Shown here: positions 33,960 through 47,170 of the stretch, one piece after another | Numbering within the stretch: the stretch's first letter is position 1 | Layout: each line of letters starts with the position of its first letter | NCBI GenBank assembly: GCA_014904985.1 | Contig: MU129056.1 | Span: 83,889-147,888, forward strand | Origin: Hydnum rufescens UP504 | Lineage: Eukaryota; Basidiomycota; Agaricomycetes; Cantharellales; Hydnaceae | Reading direction: 5' to 3' | Length of the DNA: 64,000 bases | Notes under the pieces: model-generated | The model's input: only the letters and a program-made list of their open reading frames with translations | What the model was told of the DNA's origin: nothing | The model's database searches: none | Translations under genes and position numbers: made by a program

Positions 33960-34535
33960 TTCTCCACTCAAGCTGAGGAAACTGCCACCTTGCAGAGTAT
34001 GCAGGAGGCAATCCTCCAGCTTATGCGTGCCATCAATGCCTTGGTCTCAATGAGACAAGGAGCTAGTGTGCCAGGCATCCCAATTGTGGAGGGGCATGCA
34101 AGCACTGCCCCTGTTATAACCCCCCATGGTAAGTTTTGTGTTTGATGCCATGTTACATATCTGACAGTGAATTCATCACTCAGCTCCTCCCATAATCAAT
34201 CAAGCACCAACAACAGCTCTGGCGATCATCACTGCACCTTTGACTACTAGAGCTGCAGCCACCATTGTGCCTGTTGGCAATGGGACCCACATTATCCCGC
34301 CTGATCGGCGTTGGTATCTTATAATCCGTGGCCTTGAAGTTGGCGTGGTTTGGGGGTGGTATGTGCCAAACAAAATCATCTTTAATTGGATTGCTCATTC
34401 ATTTTTAATATAGGGCAGTTTGTGCTCCACTTGTCATCAATGTGCCAGGTGCAATCTACTGACATGTTCAAAGTCTGGCAATGGGCCAGCAGTTATTTCA
34501 GGAGGCTGAGGAAGCAGGCGAAGTATTAGTCATTG
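33960..34535 (+). pseudogene. RNase H1 N-terminal (viroplasmin-fold) domain fragment
   Basis: A helical head (EETATLQSMQEAILQLMRAI) is followed by a Pro/Thr linker and then RRWYLIIRGLEVGVVWGW, an intron (about 34361-34419, GTATGT…AATATAG), and AVCAPLVINVPGAIY, a stop, then GQQLFQEAEEAGEV. The W-Y-x-[VI]-x-x-G-x-x-x-G-[IV] start and the P-L-V-x-x-V-x-G-A second strand fit the small nucleic-acid-binding domain of RNase H1 and caulimovirus protein VI, which often stands alone in mushroom genes. No RNase H catalytic domain follows. Probably a broken copy. Confidence 0.55.
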
Positions 34536-35170
34536 ATAGAGATGGATGAGCAGAGCTAGACACCTCCCCTCTATCCCTCATCCTACATCTTCTGAATATT
34601 CATCACTTCGCCTGGTACGAGTCAGAAATGACTGAGGAGCACAAAACAACAGTTTGAGTTGAATTATAAATATTGCACCTCTTAAGACACCAGGCACACC
34701 AGATTCCAATGTTATAGTGGGCAAGCAATTGTGCTTGCATGCTAGTAGCTCTGTATCTAAGTCAAGTGCACAAGCGGGCCCACAAGAGCTAGTGACGGAT
34801 GGCAGTCGAGTACTTTTCACCCGGGCCGGATGTAAAACTGATTTGGTGCATGACTCAACACCACCCAGATGCAAAACCAGAAATAACTCAACACCAGCAC
34901 AAGTTGAGGGTGGATAAGTCTCTAGTGTAATCTTTAGGTGGTGAAAACATCAGTCTATAGCTCATAAATTATATTTTCAAGTGATTTGCCAAGCTTTGAG
35001 TGGGTTTGGAGCAGATTCTCCAGAATTCCAAAAAAGGAAATTTCCACCTCATGCATGCAACTACAGGTGCAGGGGGGGAAGGGGGAAGAGTGCCATGGAG
35101 ATGACCATACAATACCACAAAGGTCTCCTGTGGTGCAAGCTGGAGTACTGCATGAGTGCTTAATTCAAAC
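34536..35170. other. no gene seen
   Basis: Only short frames without motifs. Confidence 0.45.
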
Positions 35171-35177
35171 ATTGAGA

Positions 35178-35265
35178 AAAACTTCAACTCTGGCAGGGTT
35201 TGAACTCAGGGCCTGCCAAAATTAATTCCCACAGCCAGTACCACTACTACCTACCACACTATCCA
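35178..35265 (-). repeat. tRNA-like segment (SINE candidate)
   Basis: The minus strand carries GTAGTAGTGGTACTGG and GAGTTCAAACCCTGCC at A-box/B-box spacing. GGCCCT…GTTCAAAxCCTGCCA is shared with 18505-18585. No acceptor pairing. Confidence 0.4.
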
Positions 35266-35476
35266 GCACATATCCATGGAAGTCACTTTGTATGCAGATG
35301 ACTCTCTCATGATCTTGGATTATCCAAATGTGTCAAAACTAATGTGCTGGATTTTTGGTTTACCAGCTGGGGTGGAAAGTCAAGAGTGATTTTGCTTCCA
35401 CTTCATTTTGCCAAGCAGGTGTTCTTGGTGGAAACTCTCCTATTGTCTTTTCCTCTGCCTAGCTGTTGATAATGAA

Positions 35477-35574
35477 CATCAGGAAAACTGACTTTGCTTC
35501 TGAAGCCTTCAAAGGGCTCTGAAGGGCTTCAGAGCCCTTCAAAGGCTTCAGAAGTAAAGTCAGTTTTCCTGATG
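35477..35574. repeat. 98-bp near-perfect palindrome
   Basis: Arms 35477-35524 and 35527-35574 (CATCAGGAAAACTGACTTT… and its reverse complement) are separated by only 2 nt, with four or so mismatches. A fold-back of this size is unstable in replication, so it is probably a recent insertion or a MITE. Confidence 0.85.
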
Positions 35575-36383
35575 AAGGGTTTTTGTTGGTGTTTATCATG
35601 AGTCCCCACAGTTGGGCTGTGTGACAGGTTCTCACAGGCCAAATTGCTGGTGGCAATTTCCAGACACCTGGTACAAAACCTCCCCTCATGCTCTTGGATG
35701 CATTGGAGTGGTTCCAAGGTTGTCAGCTGAGTTCACACAGAGTGAAATTTTTCTGAGAGGTTTCAAGCAGGGACAAATGGTGAGGTATGGTATTAGTCAG
35801 CCATTGGTCAATTCTTGGTCCTTTGGCACATTTCCCCAGTCAACACCATCTCATTACCAAATAGGTAGACGACATGTTCCCATTAGTTAGCTACAGGGGC
35901 TCATTGAAACTAGTATATATATTCACAGTTACTAAAAGGAGCTGTCACCTGACAAGTGATCTGGGGCAGAGCCTGGTAATTGATATTTCTCATCTTGTCT
36001 GAAGGCTGCCACTAATGCAATCCACTATACTAGTCAGTTATCTTAGACAGTGTATGCTTCACTGCAGCATTTTTTGCCTCCCACTTTCTCTTCAATCTGT
36101 CAGACTGATGCCAATAATCCATCTTCCCTGGTGTCTGATATCTAATCATCACAGATTACTTATGTACACTTGGAAATGAGATTCCATTCATACCTCCTGA
36201 GGGTATAATATATTTTGGCTGCCCAGTTTTAGGGTTGCAAGGTTAGTCTAGGGGCATTTTTCAGTTTTGGGATTTTTTAAGATTCTTAGGGGACCAGTTT
36301 CAAGGGGGTGTGAGCTGTAATGAAGTTGCATCGGGAGGTGCCATTTTGGGCTAGAATCACTTTGTCTCTCCACTTCATTCATT
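35575..36383. other. no gene seen
   Basis: Possible 5' flank of the KDZ gene. No terminal repeats of a KDZ element could be found. Confidence 0.4.
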
Positions 36384-39300
36384 ATGGGAAGGGGGCGTTC
36401 ACAGGCACTGAAATTCTCAATGGTTTCAGTCAATAATCAAACCTCTCGGGGGGTGTCAGTCCACCAGCTCAGCTCTGGTGCTCATGGTCGTCGCACATCA
36501 TCCATTCGATGCATTCTAGTGCCACCATCTCCAGAGAAAGGCACCCTATCTTGTGCCCCTCTAACTCCTCCTGTGTCTAGGGAAGCTCTCTTAGAGCCTG
36601 AAGAGGGAGTGATTGAGGGTGGTGCTCAGGAAATCAATCACACAAACATGATACCGCCGCATACTCAAAAGAAGTACCACACTTCTGTATGTCCCTATTT
36701 ATTCAGCTCTTGAGACTAGCCTTAACAGAGATTAGATTGATGTGCTCAATGAGTGGAGACCTCTTCGAGACAGTTATCTTGATATCATGCTCTGGTGCGA
36801 GGGTCGAGGATACTCACTGAAGGTTTCTGGATGCATCGCTTGCAAACGGCCAGGGATAAGTGGAACACTCCGTTGCAAGGATTGCTTTGGTGATTGGTTG
36901 TTATGTCAGCAGTGTTGTGTGGAACGACACACGTTATTGCCTTTCCATCGGATTCAGGCATGTACTCTCCTTGCCCTCTTCTTTTTGACTGCAACTAAAA
37001 GCCCTAATTGTAGTAGTCTTGGAATGGTCAATTTTTTTCACCCATGAGCCTTCATGCATTAGGGGCCTATGTCCAAGTTGGGCACTGTGATAACACATGC
37101 ATTCGCCCATGTCAGGGGTCTACACCATTTACAATCATCCACACAAATGGGATACATACTGTCGACATTCAATTCTGCGACTGCTCAGAGTCCAGCGATT
37201 CATACAGCCAACTTTTGTGCAGTGGGCTCTTTCCAGCCACCATACATCGGCCGCAGACCTGTGCTACATTCCAAGTCCTACACCACTTTCACATTCTAAC
37301 CTTACAATCCAAAATCACCCCATATAACTTCTATGCTGCTTTAGAGCGCAAGACGAATAACACAGGTATCAGCATTCCTGTGGTTCATCCTGACCTTTCT
37401 CTGATTATTACATTGATCATCTAACTCGGGGCAATCAATGGAAGTCCAAATATAGGTCATTCCTCCGGATGGTTCGTGAATGGAAACATCTTAAGCTCTT
37501 GAAATGTGCAGGTCATGGAAATGATCCAACAGGTGTGACTGGAACAAGTCCTGGTGGCCTCGCTGTTGTCTGCCCTGCATGCCCACACCCAAACATCAAT
37601 CTGCCTGAGCACTGGGATGATGCACCCCCTGAGCTCAAGTAAGTACTATCCAATAGTTATATATCCATGATCCTGACGACCATAAAGATTCTTGTACATG
37701 CTGTTTCTTGCCATAGATGCCAATTTTCGTATGAAAGGACGATGGATTAAGGGTGAAGATCAGGGCCTCAGTACGGGCTGGGCATATTTTGTCAACAATG
37801 ATGAATACCAAGCATACCTCGGCAGTTTTCAAGGTCAGAATGAGGCAAGTCCTTATAGTGTGGCTTTGCTTGGTATTGCAATCTTGACATTTTGAATGCC
37901 CAGGTATCCACTTGTAGTGGACTATCTGCAATTGATCATGCAAACTCAAAGGCTTCGAAGGGGCTCCACGCCACTGGTGTTGGTGCATCAACATGTGCTC
38001 GCCATGGTTTTATCCTTCCCAATGGCTTTGGTGACCTTCAAAAAGGAGAAAGGAAAGCCAACCTCAACAATTTGTACTGCAGACAGAACTGACTATTAGC
38101 TCCCAGATACTGTAACATGGATTTTATTGTCTTCTTGAGTATTTGAAACACCATACTCCTCCTCATTTTATTCTCCTATGATATCTATTGCCAATGGTCC
38201 AAGAAACTATGGACGTCTCGACATCCCAACCTTCCACCAGCACTTCGACTTGATTTAGAATGAACAGAGGTTGATGGAGTGATTCCAAAGTTCCACCTTC
38301 CTGCCCACAAAGAAGGGTGTCATACAATTTACTCCCTTAATTTGCGCCCTGGGGCTGGCAGGACAGATGGTGAAGGTATCGAACGAGATTGGTCCGCAAT
38401 GAATGCTGCGGCCACGAGCACAAAAGAGATGGGTGAAGGATCACGGCATGATGCACTCGACGACTTCTGGGGAGATTGGAACTATCGTAAGATTCTAGGA
38501 ATTGGTAAGTCATGGTGATTCTATATGGATAGATGTACATTGTTAACATACAGATAGGCCCACTTCTGCAGACGAAACTCAGACAGGCGATTCTAGAAAT
38601 GAACAATCAGTGCGAACAATTTTGGACATTCACCTCAGGCCTTCCCCCAGAATCTGTCACCCAGTGGGAGGCAATGATCGAGATATGGAACCATGACCGG
38701 ACAAAGCCAAACCCATATGAATTTTCAGTGTCAAGTACGTATGTCTTATTCATGGGTTCTGGCTCATCCTTGGTCTGACCTTCGATATAGACATGACTCA
38801 GGCAGACATCTGTAAAGAACTAATTGAGGTGGAGCGTGTCAGTATTCTAAATGGAGAACTCCCAATCCATGCAACAAGTGCAAGTTCTTTTCTGGCCATT
38901 GGCTTTGAAATTGAAGATGCCCAGTACGTCTGATGTGGGAGATTCATGCTTATCTGTTCTGATGTGCCTTCGGAGGTGTCGCTTGCTGAAGGAAGTTGAG
39001 GCACGGAAGACGTCACACACGAACATCCAGAGTACTAACATTCAAGAGCGCCGGCTTGCCCTTCTCAAACGCATTCAAAGCTTTCGTTTGGTGCAGCGTG
39101 CATACATGCCTGAAGCCTATGCATTTTCAACTTCCAAAGATGAGGAACCTGATGCCCTCGTTCACATAGAATCCATCATCCTGTACCTCCCTTCTCAATT
39201 ACCCCCTTCTCTTTGCCATGGTCTTGCTGCTACCTCACTTGCTCAGATGGAGGGCAAACTTTGCTTTGCACAAGCATGTGATACCTTAGTTGAGCTTAGG

Positions 39301-40082
39301 CAATCTCTCTCTGTGTGTGCCCACCTCACAAAGTTCAAATGCACTGAAGTTCGTGGTCAGTGGCCAAACACTCATGCACAAGGGCTCCTTGATAGGGCCC
39401 AGTTTCGAACGGATGCCATTGCGGACAAATACCGCCGCGTGTGAGAGGCACACAAAACACTGCTGGGTTCGGGGAATTGGGAGCATCACCTCCGGGTCTT
39501 GAAGGATTCTGACATTTGTGCATTGTCTGACCCTGATGCTACAACTGGTGAAGGCTTTTGCACATTGTCCTGGATATGGGTCTCACAAGGTGTTGGAGAT
39601 AACCCTGATGTCGAGATGCATGAAGGTATTATCAGGGTTTTTAGTCATACATGAGCACTCACCCGCACTATTTTCAGCATTACGAGTTGAGTGGGCAAAG
39701 AGCCGTGCTCGCAAGGACAGATGGTGCGAAGAAGTCCTCCTTCTTGAGGAGGAAATGCGTTGGGTTATCGCGTTCTGTGAGTGGCAAGCCGAGAGGTGGG
39801 TTGAACGTGCTTCATCTCGGGGGGGGGCTGCCCCTGGATGTACTTGAGGGTGTCCGTTCATATGCCCTTCGTCAAGCAACTCTCCAACATGATCGGGCAA
39901 CACACCTCCGCTCAATATGGGTGCCTTTCACGACTCTTGGCAGTGATCCAAAAGATCTCGAGCTTCCAGACCGAAATATTCCCTATCCTGAAGGAGTTAA
40001 TGTGGGGGATGTCGACGACGAAGGCCCCGGGACCGATGTTAATGATGATTATGATAGTCCGGGTGGTGTATTCGACTTTTGA
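36384..40082 (+). pseudogene. KDZ transposase, CxC2 type (nearly complete, frameshifted)
   Basis: The N-terminal exon (36384-36690) is Ser/Pro-rich. The CxC2 zinc cluster follows at 36742-36960 (GCIACKRPGISGTLRCKDCFGDWLLCQQCCVERH). Next come the conserved block at 37044-37424 (VDIQFCDCSES; FPATIHRPQTCATFQVL; FHILTLQSKITPYNFYAALE), CPACPHPNINLPEHW (37570), FLAIDANFRMKG (37712), ARHGFILPNGFGDLQKGER (38000), the IPKFHLPAHKEGC…GAGRTDGEGIERDWSAMN block (38279-38470), and a long helical C-terminal part to 40082 (RRLALLKRIQSFRLVQRAYMP; EGVRSYALRQATLQHD). Introns are about 50-60 nt. KDZ proteins have an RNase H-fold core and move fungal DNA transposons. Frameshifts near 38930 and 39660 make this copy probably inactive. 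Confidence 0.9.
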
Positions 40083-40824
40083 TGATTTCCGAATAAGCTC
40101 GTAAGTTACTCAATGAATTCTAATCCTTCAGAATCTGATCCTCCTGACTTATGTCATTTCAACCCCTTCTCCCATATGTTTCATTTTCCTTGGTTCACTG
40201 TAGGCTCATCATTGGTGCAAAAAAATCGCTCATGGATCTAGTACATAGTTTTCTCTATTTGTGAATCATAGTTTCAACTCATACGGTTGCTCTCCTTTGT
40301 TTCCCTTGTCCACATATTTCTAGCTACTCTTGCTCATGAATCAATCATGCATGTTTTGTCGTCGGCAGATTCTGGTGTTGAGTTGGAAACTCCAACAATG
40401 GCCAAGCTGATTGCAGCACTCTCCACTCTCAGACAATATGGCTTTCTTTCACACTTGGACCAAATGCCACGTCTCTACTGTGTGGCACATTCGGACCACT
40501 GTTCTGGATCATTGCAAAAGTGGCAGGCTGAAAGGAGTGCATTGTCTTGGGGTGGCATGCTTGAGGGGGTCCATTCGTACGTACGCCCATTATCAAGTGT
40601 CTATTGCGAAACTCACCTCAATCCCAATGAGTGTTTAACCACCCAGTGTCAATTTCCCTCCTAGCCACCCTGTCGTGCTTTGGCTAAAACGGCTACTTAG
40701 AGTTTTGGGTTCCAAGCCCAGATCAGCCAATTGTTGGACTCAATCATCAGTGTGTTCATCTCCATCTCCTTTATATCCGTTGTTGATGAGGGATTTGAGG
40801 CTGACACGTTCTCACAATTTCTAG
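40083..40824. other. no recognised gene
   Basis: A frame at 40287-40664 has no familiar motifs. It is probably the 3' flank of the KDZ gene. Confidence 0.4.
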
Positions 40825-42140
<1,316 letters not shown>

Positions 42141-42273
42141 ACGTTGCACGTTGATGGATTGACAGGGATGCCTGGGAAGGTGCTTCTTCCCATGGACCAA
42201 ACTCAGCGGATGAAGGCATTCCGTTTGGCAGGGTGGTGTCGCTATGTATTGCACCCTACCATGCCATCGCATG

Positions 42274-43285
42274 GTGTCAGCATGACCGAGCCCGACCTCG
42301 TCGACAAGCTCGGTACGATCGCTAAATCTGGTACTAAGGCCTTCATGATGGAGGTTTGACCTCTGGTCTGGACATCTCGATGATTCGCCAATTTGGTGTC
42401 GGGTTCTACTCCACCTACCTCATCGCTTCGCTGAAAAGTACAAGTGATTGGCAAACATAACGACGACGAACAGTACATCTGGGGATCTGCTGCTGGTAGG
42501 ACATTCACCATCAACCCCCCAATCCGCCGTGCCACAGAGCCCAGCCTCTTCCCTGAGGACCAACCCGAGCACCCGAGGAGAAGAAGACCAAAGACAGAAA
42601 TCCGAATTCATTCTCTTATCCTATTCAACTTGTTGTGACCAATGGAGGAGGTAGAAAAGGCAAGCAGTACGACCGATGGGCGATCTTGGACCTGACCAGC
42701 CTCTTTAGAAGGTAGAGGACGAGAAGCCACCAAAAGCTATTCTAAGACTGAGGAAGTCGAAGACGATGAAGACGGCAAGAAAAAGAAGACGAAGAAAGTT
42801 AGGGAGGTCGAGACCGAGAACCAAGAACCTAACAAGACCAAGCCGCTATGGACCCGGAATCTGCAAGACATAACTGCCAAGGAATTCGGCTCTTTCTAAA
42901 AGAGTCTGAGTAACAACTGGGAGGACCACGTCGCTGTAAGTACTTTTTTCTTGAAGGTCAATGCGAGTTTAAGGTGATCTTGAACTTCCTGAAACAGTCA
43001 GTTGTACGCCAGCATTGGTGAGCCGAATCCGGTGAATGTCCAAATAATTGTAGGGCACCTTCAGACCTTTTCGAAACCAAGAAGATGCGAAACAACATCA
43101 AGCCGTATGTTCGTCATGTCGTCATCATGGACGTTGCGAAGACCTTATCCCGGAACACCCTAACTTTATATGCGGTATTGTTGGTCCGCAGGATCTCCCC
43201 CTCAATATCTCCCGTGAGATGCACCAGCAAAACTAGATCTTGGAGGTCTTCCAAAAGAACATCACCAAGAAGTATCAAGGGTACA
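42274..43285 (+). pseudogene. HSP90 chaperone pseudogene (N-terminal and middle domain)
   Basis: Starts in the ATPase domain (MTEPDLVDKLGTIAKSGTKAF, the conserved stretch after the nucleotide-binding loop). It continues [37 protein letters not shown], the acidic charged linker ([20 protein letters not shown], out of frame), KTKPLWTRN, and the middle domain ([30 protein letters not shown]). The segments lie in at least five frames with internal stops. An intron-like AATTGTAG acceptor precedes the GAPSDLFE-equivalent block, so it is not a clean retrocopy. The N-terminal roughly 90 residues and the C-terminal dimerisation domain are absent. Confidence 0.9.
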
Positions 43286-43547
43286 TGGTTTGCATATCTT
43301 GTCCGCACCAGTTCCTGATATTTCACATATTCTCTAGACTAAATAACAGGAATTATGTATAGTGTAGGAAGCAATCATCTGAATCATGTATCTACAAGTC
43401 GAGGCACAACTATAGTCTATTCTCTACTATAGTAGGAGATCTGAAATCAGTATGCAGTTGCCGTACAAATTGTCTTTTTTGACCCAGGAAGTGCAGGAAA
43501 TCTCGAGGTGGGTACTTGGAGTTGTTGAAATGCAACCAAAAGATGCA

Positions 43548-43745
43548 AGGTGCGCTGCCGCAGTGGTAAGCCATCGTAAGATTGGTCTGGTGGCTGTAAT
43601 GGTGGTCTGGGTTCGATCCGCAGTGTGATCACAATTTTGATTCTTGTGATAGCTCTGTGACCTGTGTTCATATATTATCTCTGGTAGTGGTATGTTACTA
43701 CACTTAGTGTATCTAACTGTGTGGTCACAAACCACTTCCAGATAT
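43548..43745 (+). repeat. tRNA-derived SINE candidate
   Basis: CTGCCGCAGTGGTAAGCC (A box) and GGTCTGGGTTCGATCCGCAG (B box/T arm) stand about 50 bp apart. They are followed by a unique body (TGTGATCACAATTTTGATTC…). The acceptor stem is missing. Confidence 0.5.
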
Positions 43746-44049
43746 ATCACTGGTATGGCACCTTGTGAATGCAAATGTGAACATGAACGTGAATGGGGGT
43801 TCAAGGATCGATGAGGAGATGAAGCATGAGATGGAGAGGGGGATCCGAAGGAAACCACGCATTCTGAGTATGTGGGAGACCTTCTGCCACTCTCAAAACC
43901 TGACTCATCTGTCACTAAGGCCTGTGGATCATGCAGTGACTCTGAATGCTCAGGAGTTATGGTTCCAGACTTCGCCAGGTAGGCAGGGGGTGTGGTTTCA
44001 GCAGGTATGACCTCTGGTGTCATGTTCTGGGCAGGAAAAGTAGGGACAC

Positions 44050-46521
44050 TAACTCCTGCTGGCTCAGCCTCCACCATTACTGACTTAGTATGCGAGGGTA
44101 CAAGCTTGATAGGTGGGGTCTCAGTAGGAGTAGAAATGGAGGCCATGGCCTCAATGGGAGGAGCAGCAGAGGGCATGGCCCAGTAGGAGCCAGAGCAGAG
44201 GGAGTGGCCTCAGTAGAAACAGGGGTAGAGGGCACAGCCCCAGTGGGAGGAGTAGAGGGCGTGACCTCAGTGGAAACAGGAGCAGAGGGCATGACCCCAG
44301 TAGGAGCAGGAGCAGAGGGCATCTCCTCAGTAGAAACAGGGGCAGACGGCGTGACCCCAGTAGGAACAGGAGTAGAGGGCGTCGCCTCAGTAGAAACAGG
44401 AGCAGAGGGCGCGACCCCAGTAGGAGCAGGAGTAGAGGGCATGGCCTCAGTAGAAGCAGGAGCAGAAGATGTGGCCTCAGTAGGAGAGGCCTCCATCCAT
44501 CTGGCCAGCACAGACACCTTGATTGCGCCCACGATACCAACGACAATCTCATGTTCTGGAGGCAGGGAATCAACATGCAGGGAACCCACATGAGTACCCA
44601 CAATGCTGGGGAGTCAAGAGCCTGAAGAGCCTGCTGACACGGAGCCACTATCCTTGTCCAATCCGAGCCACTTGCAACGTTTGGCAGCATTCCTGGCCAC
44701 ACTCTTGCTGTTGGGATCCCTCCACCCCTCCAGAATGCATGCATCGAAATCGCTAAGTTTGCCCTTCTTCTTTCCGCTAGCCCCCTTCAGACGACTCTTG
44801 ACATCAGCCAGAGCTGACTTGTCACCCTTCAAGGCTCGCTGCATCAACTCGTTAGCCTCTTTCTGAGCAACATCCATCTTCGCCTGTGCTGCCTGCTTCT
44901 GCTTCTTGAACTTGATGATTTAACCTCACGCCATGCTTCAAAGTCCTCATTCGACTCGCCTCGCCTTGATTGAATAGATCGATCCAGGCATCTTCCTCTT
45001 CTTGAGCAGCCTCCTCTTCATTGTTATCGGGACCAACCAGGGTTCGGCTTCCAGTGCCTCATCCATGTCACAGGTGACTCCTCTGAAAGTGGGCAGCTGA
45101 AGATGATGCATAATGAGAAGGGCAGAATGGTCCATCCCCAACAATGTTTCGAAGAGACTGACACATTTCTTCAGGAGGCCATGGTTGATACTGAAGAAAG
45201 AGTGTGTCGAGAACGATGTCTTCCAGGGCTTTGTGAGGTGGTACCCCAGGATAGGACCTCGCGCAATGAACCAGGGACTCGGGCAATCGGACTCTTACAA
45301 TGAGCTGCTCTGAAACTGGTGGATAGTGAACGTCATTGCCTTTCTCCTTCAGAATCGGATCGAGCTCTTCTTGGGAAATTTCCTTCCCAGTCAAATGCTG
45401 CATACTCTTAATATCGATCCCTGCATCATCAAACCAAAGGCCCCACAATGGCACCCTGTGTGCTTGGAGATCATCAAGCCAGACTCCCAAGTTCGAATGG
45501 AGATACAATGCCCCGATTAGATTATCATCGACACCAAAATGAGGATGGTCTGTTTTACCAACCATGGAAATGTGGTCGATACACCAGTGCATGGTCATCC
45601 AGGCAAAAGCACCGTATTCGTATGCACAGTGCAGATAATCACTCGCCAGTTGAGTCATTGCAAGCTCGTCTGGCATCAACTGTGACAAGAGATGGACCGA
45701 AAATGGGGACTTGCCAAGTGACTGGGGTTTCACTGGCATGACGAGAGTGGCAAGAGAAACCTGGATTCCCAAGTTCAAGGCTGCGAGACACCATTGCCTG
45801 TACTGTTCACGGTTCCTCAGAACAAAATCCTCCAGTTGTTTACGGTACGCATCGGTGAGTTTGACACCATCAGAGGACGAGATCATATCGAGTGAAGCTG
45901 GGAGAGGGGGATCATCGATACGATGTGAGATGTAACCGATGTAGGGCATCTGCATCGAATACATTGTGGGGAGTCTTGTATAATTGGTCGAATAGAAATG
46001 AGGGGTGCCATATTTATCCCAGTGGCGAGCGATAGATGCATGATCCCAGGTATAGATATCAGGCTTGCATTTGGGAGGACACTGCTCAGTGTATTGGAAT
46101 GGCTGGTGACTGTTCGTGAATAATGTTGCCCATTCCACTCATTTCACAACTGGGAATGGCTTTGTTGTAGGGTCTACTTTGTATTCATCCATGTCTTTAA
46201 GGAACTCTACATTGAGATATGAGAAAATTCGCCTGATTACCTAGGCAAGGTCCACGATGTCGGCTTACCATTCTTGCACTGATTGGACCACATATCATAA
46301 TCTTTGACACCCATATATGGATTTTCCAGAGGAGTGGGTGGTGCAGGCTCAGTATTCCCTTTCTGGTCGGCCCATGTCAGAGGTTGATGCAAGGTCTTGG
46401 GGTTTTCACCCACCACCACGTCGGCACTGGCGGGTGAGAACTCTCCTTGAGACCCAAAGTCCCTCAGGTGCAGTTGATTCTGAGTGTAGCCCCTCATTGC
46501 GCTAGTAGCAACGACACGCAT
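44050..46521 (-). CDS. uncharacterised Agaricomycete gene with P/S/T repeat tail
   Basis: The main exon (46138-45068, 356 codons) reads MEWATLFTNSHQPF… and includes LEDFVLRNREQYRQWCLAALNLGIQVSLA, MPDELAMTQLASDYLHCAYEYG, TDHPHFGVDDNLIGALYLHSN and VWLDDLQAHRVPLWGLWFDD. It continues through short exons (a Lys-rich KMDVAQKEANELMQRAL…CILEGWRDPNSKSVARNAAKRC segment at 44614-44877) to a Pro/Ser/Thr repeat tail (44077-44601). 46237-46521 may be an upstream exon. The central block is orderly and open over more than 1 kb, suggesting recent function. I recognise the style as mushroom-specific but know no activity. Confidence 0.6.
44190..44490. repeat. 30-bp coding minisatellite
   Basis: Ten or so units of GGCCTCAGTAGAAACAGGAGC plus AGAGGGC; minus reading PTGVxPSAPVSTEx. 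Unit divisible by three. Confidence 0.88.
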
Positions 46522-46699
46522 GTCATAGGTGGTGGGCTTCTAGGACCTCATATAGACCTCTGAATCCACGGCACTCTCTGCCAGGGGTTCTCAGCTTAGG
46601 CCAAATGGCACACATGCTGATAATATGCACATTAAAGAGGGTTACAAAAATTATAGGACAGCAAAAAAAAAAAAAAGAAAGGTTGAATGATGACAGAGG

Positions 46700-46830
46700 A
46701 TGGGGGCTGATGAAGAGTGATGGAAAGTGATGGAGAGTGATGGAAAGTGATGGAGAGCGATGGAAAGTGATGGAGAGCGATGGAAAGTGATGGAGAGCGA
46801 TGGAAAGTGATGGAGAGCGATGAGAAACGA
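46700..46830. repeat. 10/20-bp tandem repeat
   Basis: GTGATGGAAAGTGATGGAGA alternating with GCGATGGAAA, about 12 decamers. Confidence 0.9.
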
Positions 46831-47170
46831 CAAAGGAGAACAACGCATAGTGATGACAGAGAACAACGAACAGCAATGATGGAGAAAGGAGATTCGACAA
46901 GGCAAAATGTCGCACTCAAAGAAGACATTTCTTCGATGATCCTATCCACATCTGATGGGTGCCGAGAATTGGGCGACCCAGGAGGAAGCGTACATGCAAG
47001 CTATGTGTGGCAGCCCCACTGCTCGGAGTGGTGGCTGCTACACTAGCCCCATCCTGCATCACGACATCACGATCCCCATCAATGGCAGGAATGGAAACAT
47101 CGCCTCCATCTTCCATCACAATGTCCCCACCCTCAGCAACAACCCCTTCCGTTCTCTGCCTTTTCGTGAA

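Noticed and set aside
40287..40664. 125-codon gene
   Set aside because: No motif, no intron logic and no neighbour support; probably chance.
45068..46138. TET/JBP dioxygenase, a known companion of KDZ transposons
   Set aside because: No HxD…H…R iron/2-oxoglutarate motif is visible in this frame or elsewhere in the window.
46632..46949. Ser/His-rich repeat protein frames
   Set aside because: They are translations of the 10-bp tandem repeat at 46700-46830, open in several frames.
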